From positions 297,673-361,672 of the forward strand of contig NZ_SDPO01000004.1 of NCBI RefSeq assembly GCF_004134865.1: 64,000 nucleotides of DNA, written 5' to 3'. Positions 46,332-54,975 of this stretch are shown piece after piece (the stretch's first letter is position 1; each line of letters opens with the position of its first letter). Origin of the DNA: Agromyces fucosus. GTDB lineage: Bacteria > Actinomycetota > Actinomycetes > Actinomycetales > Microbacteriaceae. Position numbers and translations under genes: made by a program. Below the pieces are notes generated by a model. That model was given only the letters and a program-made list of their open reading frames with translations, had not been told where the DNA came from and made no database searches.

Positions 46332-47591
46332 GTGAGCGATTACTCCCCCGCGCCGGGCCGTGCGCCCTGGCAGCGCACCGCGGCCGGCGCCGGCCTCCTC
46401 GCCGCCGACGGCTCGATCGCCCCCACGATCTTCGCCGAGATGAGCGCGCTCGCGGCGCGCACGGGCGCGATCAACCTCGGGCAGGGCTTCCCCGACGAAG
46501 ACGGCCCGGCCGAGGTGCTCGAGGCGGCGCGGCAGGCCATCGCCGACGGCGTGAACCAGTACCCGCCCGGTGCCGGCATGCCGGTGCTGCGCGAGGCGAT
46601 CGCCGCGCATCAGCGCCGGTGGTACGGCATCGAAGTCGACGCGGCATCCGAGGTGCTCGTGACGGCGGGCGCCACCGAGGCCCTCGCGGCCACCCTGCTC
46701 GCATTCGTCGACACCGGCGACGAGGTCGTGACCTTCGAGCCGTACTACGACGCGTACGCGGCGATCATCGCCCGCGCCGGCGGAGTGCATCGCACCGTGC
46801 CGCTGCGCTGGTCTCGCGAGCCGCTGGCGAGCGAGCCGGGGTCCAGCGCCGTCAGCGGCTGGCGGCCCGACCACGGCGAGCTACGGGCGGCCGTGACCGA
46901 CCGCACCCGCGTGATCCTCGTGAACTCGCCGCACAACCCGACGGGCGCCGTGCTCGATGCCGAGACCCTCGCGCTCGTCGTCGAGCTCGCCGAACGGCAC
47001 GACGCGCTGATCGTCACCGACGAGGTGTACGAGCACCTCGTGTTCGGCGCGACGCACATCCCGATCGCGACCCTGCCGGGAGCTCGCGAGCGCACGATCT
47101 CGATCTCGTCGGGCGGCAAGACCTTCTCGACGACCGGGTGGAAGGTCGGCTGGCTCACCGCGCCTGCGCCGCTCGTGACCGCCGTGCTCGCCGTGAAGCA
47201 GTACCTGACCTACGTCAACGGCGCACCGTTCCAGCCGGCCATCGCGACCGGCCTCGGGCTGCCCGACGCCTTCTTCACCGATGCCGCGGCCGCTCTCGCG
47301 GCCAAGCGCGACCTCCTCGCCTCCGGCCTCGAGGCGGCGGGCTTCGCCCTCTCGCTTCCGCAGGCCGGGTACTTCGTGATCGCGGATGCCGCGCCGCTCG
47401 GGTACACCGACGGCGCCGAGCTCTGCCGGGCGCTGCCAGGGCTCGCCGGCGTGGTCGGCGTCCCCGTCACGGCGTTCGTGCACCCCGATCGCCACGACGG
47501 CTACCGCAGCCTCGTCCGATTCGCGTTCTGCAAGCGGCGAGAGGTGCTCGAGGAGGCCTCCGCTCGCCTCGCCGGGCTCAGCGCGAGGTGA
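46332..47591 (+). CDS. Class I/II PLP-dependent aminotransferase
   Basis: A 419-residue fold-type I aminotransferase. NLGQGFPDEDGPAEVLEAA and NQYPPGAGMPVLREAI form the N-terminal substrate region, NSPHNPTGAV contains the cofactor-contacting Asn, and Lys263 in SSGGKTFSTTGWKVGW is the Schiff-base lysine. The order resembles the DapC/kynurenine-aminotransferase-like group (succinyldiaminopimelate or methionine/glutamine transaminases); I cannot choose. The 3' end overlaps the convergent nitrilase-family gene by 14 bp, the opposite of a terminator gap. Confidence 0.9.
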   Translation: MSDYSPAPGRAPWQRTAAGAGLLAADGSIAPTIFAEMSALAARTGAINLGQGFPDEDGPAEVLEAARQAIADGVNQYPPGAGMPVLREAIAAHQRRWYGIEVDAASEVLVTAGATEALAATLLAFVDTGDEVVTFEPYYDAYAAIIARAGGVHRTVPLRWSREPLASEPGSSAVSGWRPDHGELRAAVTDRTRVILVNSPHNPTGAVLDAETLALVVELAERHDALIVTDEVYEHLVFGATHIPIATLPGARERTISISSGGKTFSTTGWKVGWLTAPAPLVTAVLAVKQYLTYVNGAPFQPAIATGLGLPDAFFTDAAAALAAKRDLLASGLEAAGFALSLPQAGYFVIADAAPLGYTDGAELCRALPGLAGVVGVPVTAFVHPDRHDGYRSLVRFAFCKRREVLEEASARLAGLSAR

Positions 47592-48411
47592 CGGCGAAGC
47601 GACGCAGTGCAAGCGCCGGGTTGACCGTGCGGACGGCGTCGATGCGTGCCTTCGAGACCCAGGTGACCGCGACATCCGTCGTGTCGCCGATGGTGACGAG
47701 CTCGACGCCCATGGGATCGACGACCATGCTGTTGCCCGCGCCGATCGGCGGGGCGTGGTCGGCGGCGGCGACGTAGATCGTGTTCTCGAGCGCGCGCGCG
47801 GTCGTGAGCACCCTCCAGTGCGACTCCTTCAACGGGCCGCGCACCCATTCGGCCGGCATGCACACGACGTCGGCGCCGGCATCGACGATGCGACGGGTGA
47901 CCTCGGGGAACCTCGCGTCGTAGCAGGTCTGCAGGCCGAAGCGGAGACCGCCGGCCTCGAAGATCTCGGGCGCCTCGAGCGCTCCCGGGGCGACCCACGC
48001 CGACTCCCGCTGCCCGAACGCGTCGTAGAGGTGCAGCTTGCGGTACGTGGCGACGAGGCCGGCGCCGGGCGCCACGGCGACGACGGTGTTCGCGACGCGT
48101 CGGTCGTCGGCGGCGTCGCCCTCGCGGTCGAGCCGCTCGATCATGCCGGCGACGAGGTGCACGCCGAGCCGATCGGCGACCGCGGCGAGGTGGGTCGTGA
48201 ACGCACCGCCCAGCGATTCGGCCGCCGCGAGCCATCCTTCGCCGGGTTCGGGCGTGAAGTGGCTCGAGTACTCCGGGAACACCACGAGGCCCGCTCCGCG
48301 CGCTGCGGCGAGCGCGGCGAGTCGCTCGATCTCGCTGCGATTGCGCGCCGCGTCGTCGTCCGGCGCGAACTGCGCGACGGCGACGCCGAAGCCCTCGGTC
48401 TCCCTCTGCAT
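47578..48411 (-). CDS. Carbon-nitrogen hydrolase (nitrilase superfamily)
   Basis: A 277-residue amidase-type enzyme with the Glu-Lys-Cys triad: Glu47 in VVFPEYS, Lys125 in YRKLHLYDAF and Cys163 in QTCYDARFPE. The length and motifs fit the Nit/omega-amidase group, which hydrolyses alpha-ketoglutaramate or alpha-ketosuccinamate. Such an omega-amidase beside a PLP aminotransferase would be a coherent glutamine-transaminase pair; they are convergent, not co-transcribed. It is leaderless. Confidence 0.9.
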   Translation of the reverse strand: MQRETEGFGVAVAQFAPDDDAARNRSEIERLAALAAARGAGLVVFPEYSSHFTPEPGEGWLAAAESLGGAFTTHLAAVADRLGVHLVAGMIERLDREGDAADDRRVANTVVAVAPGAGLVATYRKLHLYDAFGQRESAWVAPGALEAPEIFEAGGLRFGLQTCYDARFPEVTRRIVDAGADVVCMPAEWVRGPLKESHWRVLTTARALENTIYVAAADHAPPIGAGNSMVVDPMGVELVTIGDTTDVAVTWVSKARIDAVRTVNPALALRRFAVTSR

Positions 48412-48417
48412 GGCACC

Positions 48418-48423
48418 AGCCTA
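48418..48423 (-). promoter_or_regulatory. Leaderless promoter -10 of the nitrilase-family gene
   Basis: TAGGCT on the minus strand, exactly 6 nt before ATG 48411. Confidence 0.6.
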
Positions 48424-48468
48424 TGGCGCTCCTCGGCAGTGCGCTCGGGGCGACAGAAACGGGACGAC

Positions 48469-48591
48469 TGATATCCTCGACGTCTGGCCAACCCCGAGGT
48501 TGGCGTGGTCGAGCCGCTGAAGAGTGCGCAACGATCCGGGCTGGAAACCCCGGAATTCACGCGTTCTCCTCCGAAAGGTTCGGCTACGCCC
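48469..48591 (+). promoter_or_regulatory. Extended -10 promoter and structured leader of the MFS exporter
   Basis: TG-A-TATCCT (48469-48477) predicts a transcript start near 48484 and a leader of about 108 nt. The leader contains three hairpins: 7-bp arms 48487-48493/48498-48504, 6-bp arms 48535-48540/48549-48554 and 5-bp arms 48571-48575/48579-48583. The last one sequesters AAAGG, the only Shine-Dalgarno-like sequence before the ATG. It matches no riboswitch class I can recall. Confidence 0.55.
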
Positions 48592-50052
48592 ATGTCCAAT
48601 TCCTCCTCCCGGCGCTGGTGGGTCCTCGTGATCCTCGCGACGACGCAACTCGTCGTCGTGCTCGACGGCACGATCGTCAACATCGCGCTCCCGCAGGCGC
48701 AGATCGCCCTCGGGCTCAGCGACTCCGAACGTCAATGGGTCGTCACCGCCTATGCCCTCGCGTTCGGCGCGCTGCTCCTGCTCGGCGGCCGGATCGCCGA
48801 CTACTGGGGCCGCAAGCGCACCTACCTCGTCGGCATGGCCGGATTCGGGGCGGCCTCCGTCGTCGGCGGCATCGCCCAGAGCGGCGGCGAGCTGATCCTG
48901 GCCCGCGGCCTGCAGGGCGCGTTCGCCGCCATGATGGCGCCTGCGGCACTCGCACTGCTCACCGTGACCTTCCCGGGCGGGCGCGAGCGAAACACCGCGT
49001 TCGCGGTGTTCGGCTCGGTCGCCGGCGCCGGTGCCGGCGTCGGCCTCGTGCTCGGCGGCCTGCTCACGGAGTTCGTCGACTGGCGGTGGTGCCTGCTCGT
49101 CAACGTGCCCATCGTGATCGTGGGAATCGTCGCCGGCGCCGTGCTCGTCGCCGAGAGCCGGGCGGAGGGCGACAACCGCTACGACTGGCTCGGTGTCGTG
49201 ACCGTCGCGCTCGGCCTCGCCTCCCTCGTCTTCGGATTCACGCTCGCCGAGGAGAGCTGGGTCTCGATCGGCACCATCGCCTTCATCGCTGCCGGTATCG
49301 CCCTGCTCGCACTCTTCGTCTGGGTCGAGTCACGCGTGGCCCAGCCGCTGCTGCCGCTGCGCATCGTGCTCGACCGCGTGCGCGGCGGCGCGTTCCTGCT
49401 GCAGGCGATCGCCGGCAGCGTGATGATCGGCGCCACCGTCTACCTGACGTTCCACCTGCAGATCGTGCTCGGGTTCTCACCGCTGCAGGCCGGTCTCGCG
49501 AGCCTGCCGCTGACGATCGTGATCGCGCTCGTCGCGCCGCTCGCGACCCGGTTCCTGTCGAGGTTCGGCGCCCGACCGCTCATGATCGGGGGCCCCCTGG
49601 TCGCGGCGAGCGGGCTCTTCCTGCTCAGCCTCATCACCGTGGGCGGCGACTACCTCGTGCAGGTGCTGCCCGCGCTCGTGCTGCTCGGCATCGGCATGGC
49701 GATGCTCTTCGTGCCCATGCAGAACCTCGCACTCGCGGGTGTCGCCGGCCATGACGCCGGAGCGGCCAGCGCGACCGTGAACGCGGCGATGCAGATCGGC
49801 GGCTCGCTCGGGCTGTCGATCTTCACGACGGCCTACGCAGCCGCCGCCGGCGGTGTCGTCGTCACGAGCGCCGCGAGTCAGCTCGACGCGTTCGTGGGCG
49901 GCTACTCGGCGGCGTTCGTCGCCGCCGGCGTCGCGATGCTCGTCGGCTGCGTGCTGGCGATCGTGCTGATCCGGCCGAAGGGCACGGATGCCGCGGCTCG
50001 CCGCGAGGGCGTGCCGACGGATGCCGCGGAGGCGGTGCCGGCCGCTCGCTGA
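48592..50052 (+). CDS. MFS multidrug exporter, DHA2 (14-helix) family
   Basis: A 486-residue major-facilitator protein. TTQLVVVLDGTIVNIALPQAQIAL is DHA2 motif D1 with its Asp in helix 1, GGRIADYWGRKRTYLVG is motif A, and RGLQGAFAAMMAPAALALL is motif B-like. About fourteen helices follow. Relatives are drug/proton antiporters of the QacA/EmrB type. The gene stands alone, with its own structured leader, and is followed by a strong terminator. Confidence 0.92.
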   Translation: MSNSSSRRWWVLVILATTQLVVVLDGTIVNIALPQAQIALGLSDSERQWVVTAYALAFGALLLLGGRIADYWGRKRTYLVGMAGFGAASVVGGIAQSGGELILARGLQGAFAAMMAPAALALLTVTFPGGRERNTAFAVFGSVAGAGAGVGLVLGGLLTEFVDWRWCLLVNVPIVIVGIVAGAVLVAESRAEGDNRYDWLGVVTVALGLASLVFGFTLAEESWVSIGTIAFIAAGIALLALFVWVESRVAQPLLPLRIVLDRVRGGAFLLQAIAGSVMIGATVYLTFHLQIVLGFSPLQAGLASLPLTIVIALVAPLATRFLSRFGARPLMIGGPLVAASGLFLLSLITVGGDYLVQVLPALVLLGIGMAMLFVPMQNLALAGVAGHDAGAASATVNAAMQIGGSLGLSIFTTAYAAAAGGVVVTSAASQLDAFVGGYSAAFVAAGVAMLVGCVLAIVLIRPKGTDAAARREGVPTDAAEAVPAAR

Positions 50053-50088
50053 GCGCAACCACGACGCCGCCAGGCACGGCCGAACATG

Positions 50089-50127
50089 GCCGCAGGCACT
50101 GGACCCCCCGGTCCCAGTGCCTGCGGC
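50089..50127. terminator. Terminator between MFS exporter and DUF7144 gene
   Basis: Fourteen-base-pair perfect arms (50089-50102 and 50114-50127) around a C-rich loop, between convergent genes. Confidence 0.88.
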
Positions 50128-50147
50128 AGTCTCGAGGTCGGCAGCGA

Positions 50148-50555
50148 CTAGCCGTCGGCCTGCGCGAGCTCCCGGCCGTGGGCGGTGATCGCGTAGATGA
50201 CGAGGATGTCGACGCCGATGACGATGATCGACCACCACGGCTGCGCCGGGATGAGGAGCAGTTGCCCGAGCGCGCTCAGGGAGACCACGATGATCGCGAC
50301 GACCCTCGCCCAGGTCGCTCCCGAGAGGAGGGCGACACCGGTGAGCACGAGGAGCAGGCCGATGATGAGGTTCCACCATCCCCAGCCCGTGATGTCGAAG
50401 AGGAAGAGCCCCTCTTCCGTGACCGTGTAGTACGTGTTGGAGCCGAGCAGCGCGACGAACGCCTGCAATGCGCTGAACGCACCGTTGAGGATGAGGATGA
50501 TGGCCGCGAAGCCGATCCATCCGATCCACCCGCTCTGCTGTGGAACAGTGCTCAT
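50148..50555 (-). CDS. DUF7144 family membrane protein
   Basis: A 135-residue protein with four transmembrane helices. It has the family pattern GWIGWIGFAAIILILNGAF, then ITGWGWWNLIIGLLLVLTGV and WARVVAIIVVSLSALGQLLL, closing with YAITAHGRE. Function is unknown. It is widespread in actinobacteria and often lies beside stress genes. AGGAGGG precedes the ATG by 9 nt. The 50556-50747 region holds its promoter and an ATTCGAAT palindrome near 50605-50612. Confidence 0.85.
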   Translation of the reverse strand: MSTVPQQSGWIGWIGFAAIILILNGAFSALQAFVALLGSNTYYTVTEEGLFLFDITGWGWWNLIIGLLLVLTGVALLSGATWARVVAIIVVSLSALGQLLLIPAQPWWSIIVIGVDILVIYAITAHGRELAQADG

Positions 50556-50747
50556 GATCGTGTGCCCTCCTGCTCGGCGCCGTCGGCGTGATCGTCGGCC
50601 GGCGATTCGAATGAACAATCGTCAGCGTGGCCCTGATCGCCGCGCGGGGCATCATTCACATCGCGTGATTGCCGATTCGCGGGTGAACGGCGGAGCACGG
50701 GGCATCCGTCGTCGCAGGTCTCATCTCGACACACCCACATCGGGGCG

Positions 50748-50776
50748 TTGTTGCGCGGCCGACCGGTCAATATGCT
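50748..50776 (+). promoter_or_regulatory. Leaderless promoter of the LAL regulator
   Basis: TTGTTG (50748-50753), a 17-nt spacer, then TATGCT (50771-50776), which is 6 nt before GTG 50783. One of the few promoters here with a recognisable -35. Confidence 0.65.
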
Positions 50777-50782
50777 TCGACC

Positions 50783-53041
50783 GTGCGCGGTGATGCCCCG
50801 TCGGCGGAGACGCCGGGAGTCGAGCTCGATCAGCAACTGCTCGACGCCAAACTTTCAGCCCCGGAGCCGCCGGCCCAGGGCTACGTCAGTCGCGCCCCGC
50901 AGATCGAGGCGGCCCGCTCGAGCGGGCGCCGATTCGTCGGGGTCACCGCCCCCGCCGGGTACGGCAAGTCGAGCCTGCTCGCCGAATGGACGCGGAGCGA
51001 GCGCCGCCCCGTCGCCTGGGTGTCGCTCGACCGCTACGACGACGATCCGGCCGCACTGCTGACGCTCCTCGCTGCTGCCGTGGCACGCATCCAGGCCGGT
51101 CGCGCGCGCGGGCCGCTCCCGGTGACCGGGCATGGCGTCGCCCTGCTCGGCCGCGAGGCACCGCTGCTCGCCGCCGCGTTGCGCCGTGCCCCGGCGCCGT
51201 TCGTGCTGGTGCTCGACGATCTGCAGGAGCTGCGTGATCCAGCCTGCCGCGACGTGCTCAGCGTCGTCTTCGCCGGCATCCCCGCCGGCTCGCAACTCGT
51301 CGTCGCGAGTCGCGGCGAACCCTGGCACATCGCTCGAGCGCGCGCCGAAGGGGATGCGTTCGAGATCACGGCCGATGAGCTCGCCCTCGATGCCGTCGGC
51401 GTCCAGGCGATCTTCGCGAACACGCAGGTGCCGCTCTCGGCCGACGATGCACTCGAGCTCGTCGAACGCACCGAGGGCTGGCCGGTCGGCGTCGTGCTCG
51501 CCGCCGCGATCGCCGGCGACGGCGACCGGCCGCCGGCGACCGTCTCGGGCGACGATCGCTATGTCGCCGACTACCTGTACCGGGAGTCCCTCGTCAACCT
51601 GCCCGAGCATCACCAGCGCTTCCTCCGGCGCACGTCGGTGCTCGACACCCTTTCTGCTCCGCTCTGCGATGCGATCCTCGGCACCCACGACGCCCAGCTC
51701 GTGCTCGCCGAACTGGATGCCTCGAACGTGTTCATCGTCCCGCTCGACCGCAGCCGCGGCTGGTACCGGTACCACGCCCTCTACCGCGAGTTCCTGCTCG
51801 GCGAGCTCCGGCGCCTCGAATCGCAGGCCGTGCCCGAACTCCAGAGCCGGGCGGCGAGCTGGTTCGAAGCGCAGGGCTCGACGGCCATGGCGATCGAACT
51901 GCTGCTCGACCAGCCGGCCGAGCGCGCGCGAACCGCACGTCTCGTCGCCGCGACGGCGCTGCCGAGCTATCAGTCCGGGCAGCTCGCCACCGTACAGCGA
52001 TGGATGCGGGAGATCGGGGATCCGGCGATCGAGGCGTACCCCCCGCTCGCCGTGCTCGCGGGATGGGTCATGGCGCTCGCGGGTCAGTCCACAGAGGCCG
52101 CACGGTGGGCGTCGATGCTCGAGAACATCTCGTACGACGGCGTGCCCGATGACGGCTCGGCGTCGTTCGACTCGGCCCGCGCGATGCTGCGGTCGGCGAT
52201 GTGCGCGGCCGGCCCCGAGCAGGCGCTCGCCGACGCGGAGCTGGCGTGCGCGGCCGAGCCGAGCTGGAGCCCGTGGCGGGATCAGGCCCTCCAGCTGCGC
52301 GGCGAGGCGAGGTTGCTCGTCGGCGACGTCCCGGGCGCCGTGACGGCGCTCAGCGAAGGCGCGGCGATCGCCTCGGCGACGGGCAACGCCGAGGGACTCG
52401 TCGCCTGTGCGGCCGAGCTCGCGCTGCTGTCGATGGACGACGGGCGATGGGACGAGGCGGAGGCGCACGTCACCGCGTCACTGGAGGCGATCGACGAGCG
52501 GCACATGTACGACTACGCGACGGCGGTGCTCGCGTTCACGCAGGCGGCACGCCTCGCGCTCCACCACGGCGACCTCGCCGCCGTGCGCCGGGAGCTCACT
52601 CGGGCGATGCGCGCACGCCCCGCCTGCACCGAGGCGCTCCCCTACCTCGCGGTCCGGGCGCGGCTGCAGCTCGCCAAGGTCTATTGGGCCGTCGCCGATC
52701 ACGCGACCGCGCACCACCTGCTGCGCGAGATCGACGACATCCTCCTCCGCAGGCCCGGCCTCGGCGCCCTCACTCGGCAGGTCGAGGAGTTCCGGCGCCT
52801 CGTGACGATGAGCGAGCAGCAGGGCGACGGCGGCGGCCCGCCGCTGACCCCGGCGGAGCTGCGACTCCTGCCGTACCTGCAGACGCACCTCTCCGTCCGG
52901 GAGATCGGGGAGCGGCTCTTCGTCTCGCGCAACACCGTGAGCTCCGAGCTCGGATCGATCTATCGCAAGCTCGGCGTCTCCGCACGGAGCGATGCGGTCG
53001 AGCGTGCAACGCAGCTCGGGCTGCTCGGTTCGGGGCTCTGA
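50783..53041 (+). CDS. LuxR-family regulator with STAND ATPase (LAL/MalT type)
   Basis: A 752-residue protein. The NTPase has Walker A at residues 55-63 (TAPAGYGKS) and Walker B FVLVLDDLQ near 141. A winged-helix and TPR-like helical region (about 300-680) follows, with a LuxR helix-turn-helix at about 690-750 (TPAELRLLPYLQTHLSVREIG, followed by FVSRNTVSSELGSIYRKLGV). LAL regulators are inactive until an inducer binds the helical repeats and ATP drives oligomerisation. Two transport or enzyme genes on the other strand follow; whether they are its targets is unknown. Confidence 0.92.
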   Translation: MRGDAPSAETPGVELDQQLLDAKLSAPEPPAQGYVSRAPQIEAARSSGRRFVGVTAPAGYGKSSLLAEWTRSERRPVAWVSLDRYDDDPAALLTLLAAAVARIQAGRARGPLPVTGHGVALLGREAPLLAAALRRAPAPFVLVLDDLQELRDPACRDVLSVVFAGIPAGSQLVVASRGEPWHIARARAEGDAFEITADELALDAVGVQAIFANTQVPLSADDALELVERTEGWPVGVVLAAAIAGDGDRPPATVSGDDRYVADYLYRESLVNLPEHHQRFLRRTSVLDTLSAPLCDAILGTHDAQLVLAELDASNVFIVPLDRSRGWYRYHALYREFLLGELRRLESQAVPELQSRAASWFEAQGSTAMAIELLLDQPAERARTARLVAATALPSYQSGQLATVQRWMREIGDPAIEAYPPLAVLAGWVMALAGQSTEAARWASMLENISYDGVPDDGSASFDSARAMLRSAMCAAGPEQALADAELACAAEPSWSPWRDQALQLRGEARLLVGDVPGAVTALSEGAAIASATGNAEGLVACAAELALLSMDDGRWDEAEAHVTASLEAIDERHMYDYATAVLAFTQAARLALHHGDLAAVRRELTRAMRARPACTEALPYLAVRARLQLAKVYWAVADHATAHHLLREIDDILLRRPGLGALTRQVEEFRRLVTMSEQQGDGGGPPLTPAELRLLPYLQTHLSVREIGERLFVSRNTVSSELGSIYRKLGVSARSDAVERATQLGLLGSGL

Positions 53042-53071
53042 GCCGACGGTCGCGAACGCCGAGCCCGGTGC

Positions 53072-53422
53072 CTAGCGCGGCTCGGCCGCTCCGAGTTCGT
53101 CGACATCGACCTCGAGGTCGTGCCCGAGCGCCAGGGCGACCTTGGGCGCAGCTGCCACGACCCTCGGAAGCCCGACGATGGGGATGACGCCGACCAGCAC
53201 GTCCACGATCTGCGTCGCCGTCGTGCCGGCACTGATCGCCGCGTCGACCTGCGCCCCGAAGGACGGCTCTGCGCCGCCGATCGAGACGAGTGCGGCGATC
53301 CTCGCGAGCGCCAGCGACTTGGGGTCGAGTCGGCCTGCTCCGGCGACGACCTCGCCGGTCTCCGTCTCGGCGAGCCGTTCGTCGTTGATCGCCAGGCGTC
53401 GCAGCCGGTCGGTGTAGTCCAT
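53072..53422 (-). CDS. Carboxymuconolactone-decarboxylase-like protein (AhpD fold)
   Basis: A 116-residue all-helical protein. DPKSLALARIAALVSIGG, AAISAGTTATQIVDVLVGVIPI and the final VVAAAPKVALALG match the CMD/AhpD fold. It contains no Cys at all, so the CxxC peroxidase chemistry of AhpD is impossible and a decarboxylase-like or structural role is more likely. GGAGG lies 7 nt before the ATG. It is convergent with the LAL regulator gene. Confidence 0.78.
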   Translation of the reverse strand: MDYTDRLRRLAINDERLAETETGEVVAGAGRLDPKSLALARIAALVSIGGAEPSFGAQVDAAISAGTTATQIVDVLVGVIPIVGLPRVVAAAPKVALALGHDLEVDVDELGAAEPR

Positions 53423-53498
53423 GAGACGTCCTCCCCCTCTGCTCGTCGGCGCAGCATCGTTCTGACAGACAATCGCGGCAGGGCCCCCGCCGCATCAC

Positions 53499-54698
53499 CT
53501 ACAACGGATGATTCGCAGCCTTCGCGGCCTTCCGCTCCTGGCGCGCGGCCTTGGTCTCGGCGTCGGAATCGGCCATGATCTGCTTCGTCTCGTCGAGCTC
53601 GCCGAGCATGGGCCGGATCCATCCCATCGAGGGGTTCGAGTCCACGAGGAGGAGGCGCACGAGCAGGGTGAGCGGGATGGCGAGGATCGCACCGATCGGT
53701 CCGATCACGACGGCCCAGAACAGCACCGAGAAGAACGTGATCGTCTGGCTGAGGCTCACCGCCTTGCCGACGACGCGCGGCTGGATGATCGATTGGATGA
53801 CGGCGTTGATCACGCCGTAGACGATGATGACGGCGATGACCGTGGGCCATCCGCCGACGAGCGCGCCGAAGATGATCGGCGGGATGATCGCGAGGAAGTA
53901 GCCGATGTTCGGGATGAACGAGCAGATGAAGGCCAGCAGTCCCCAGATGAATGCGCCGGGCACCTGGAGGATGAGCAGGGCGATCCAGTTGACGACGCCC
54001 TGGGCGAGGCCGAGGACCGTGGTCACGACCATGTAGCGGCGGATGTTGTCGCCGTAGTTCACGAACCCCGAGACGATGAGCGGGCGGACCGGCTGCAGCT
54101 GGCGGTGCAGGTGCGGCAGGAACGCCGCGTCCATGGCCATGAGCAGCAGCATCGTGAAGATGATCACGAGGCCCGTCACCCACCCGGTGAGTCCGCCGAC
54201 GATCCCGCCGAGGAACCCGAGCAGCGACGACGGGTCGAAGCCGGCCGCAATGGTGCTGACCTCGGTGGAGTCGATGCCGATCGAGTTCAGCCACGCCGCG
54301 ACGGACTTGCCGAACGCCGCGATCTCGTCGCTGAAGTCGGCCAGCAGCGTGCCGAACTGGCCGATGGCGATGAGGATCAAGTACCCGAGGCCGACGAGGA
54401 GCAGCGTCACCGCGAGGATCACCGACCCCGTCGCGATGCCCCGGGGCACTCCGCGAGCCTCGAGCCAGAGTCGCAGGGGGTGCACGCAGATCGTGAGCAC
54501 GAAGGCGAGGAAGACCGGGGCGAAGATGCCCGAGATCGCGGCGAGGCCGAAGACCGCGACCGTGCCACCGCCGATGCCCATGAGGATGAACGCGTTTCGG
54601 TGCTCGTCCCGCACGAGGACCGCTTCGGGCGGGACGGTCGCCGACGGCGGCGCCGACGCCGCCGTTACTGCAGGCGAGCGCTTCTTCGTCCACCACAT
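53499..54698 (-). CDS. AI-2E family (PerM/TqsA) transporter
   Basis: A 399-residue membrane protein with eight predicted helices and the family core: AAISGIFAPVFLAFVLTICVHPL, LLILQVPGAFIWGLLAFICSFIP and the conserved NAVIQSIIQPRVVGKAVSLS. The C-terminal tail is charged (AARQERKAAKAANHPL). Members include quorum-signal exporters and Na+/H+ antiporters, so the label should not be read as AI-2 export. The ATG at 54698 has GGAG 5 nt upstream; a GTG at 54734, 8 nt after TAGGTT, is an alternative leaderless start. Confidence 0.9.
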   Translation of the reverse strand: MWWTKKRSPAVTAASAPPSATVPPEAVLVRDEHRNAFILMGIGGGTVAVFGLAAISGIFAPVFLAFVLTICVHPLRLWLEARGVPRGIATGSVILAVTLLLVGLGYLILIAIGQFGTLLADFSDEIAAFGKSVAAWLNSIGIDSTEVSTIAAGFDPSSLLGFLGGIVGGLTGWVTGLVIIFTMLLLMAMDAAFLPHLHRQLQPVRPLIVSGFVNYGDNIRRYMVVTTVLGLAQGVVNWIALLILQVPGAFIWGLLAFICSFIPNIGYFLAIIPPIIFGALVGGWPTVIAVIIVYGVINAVIQSIIQPRVVGKAVSLSQTITFFSVLFWAVVIGPIGAILAIPLTLLVRLLLVDSNPSMGWIRPMLGELDETKQIMADSDAETKAARQERKAAKAANHPL

Positions 54699-54850
54699 GA
54701 GGACTCCGATCCGCGTGCCGTGGAGACCGGGCACGCGAGCACAACCTATGGCCGGGGGGAGCCGTGGTCATCACCCAATCCGGGTGAAAGGAGCTGGATG
54801 ACCGCGAACACCGGCGGAACAGCCCGCGGAACAGGCGGAGAAACGACGAA

Positions 54851-54870
54851 GGAGAGCACCAATGCTCTCC
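54851..54870 (+). repeat. Hairpin covering an ATG with Shine-Dalgarno upstream of helR
   Basis: Arms 54851-54857 and 54864-54870 (7 bp) with loop ACCAAT enclose the AAGGAG/ATG 54862 start of an in-frame upstream extension of helR. Confidence 0.5.
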
Positions 54871-54892
54871 ACTCTCAGGATATCGCGGAGAG

Positions 54893-54929
54893 GGGGGCTT
54901 GCGGCAAGGCCCCTTCGGCGGCGCATACT
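54893..54929 (+). promoter_or_regulatory. Rifamycin-associated element (RAE) and helR promoter
   Basis: The near-palindrome at 54893-54913 (GGGGG-CTTGC-G-GCAAG-GCCCC, one mismatched pair) agrees with the RAE that precedes rifamycin-inducible resistance genes in actinobacteria. It overlaps a TTGCGG -35-like hexamer (54899-54904), and CATACT (54924-54929) is a plausible -10 at 19 nt. Predicted start of transcription is near 54936. Confidence 0.7.
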
Positions 54930-54975
54930 GGTCGGCCGAGCCGGAGACATCCGCTCACGACGCAGAGGAGCTGCA

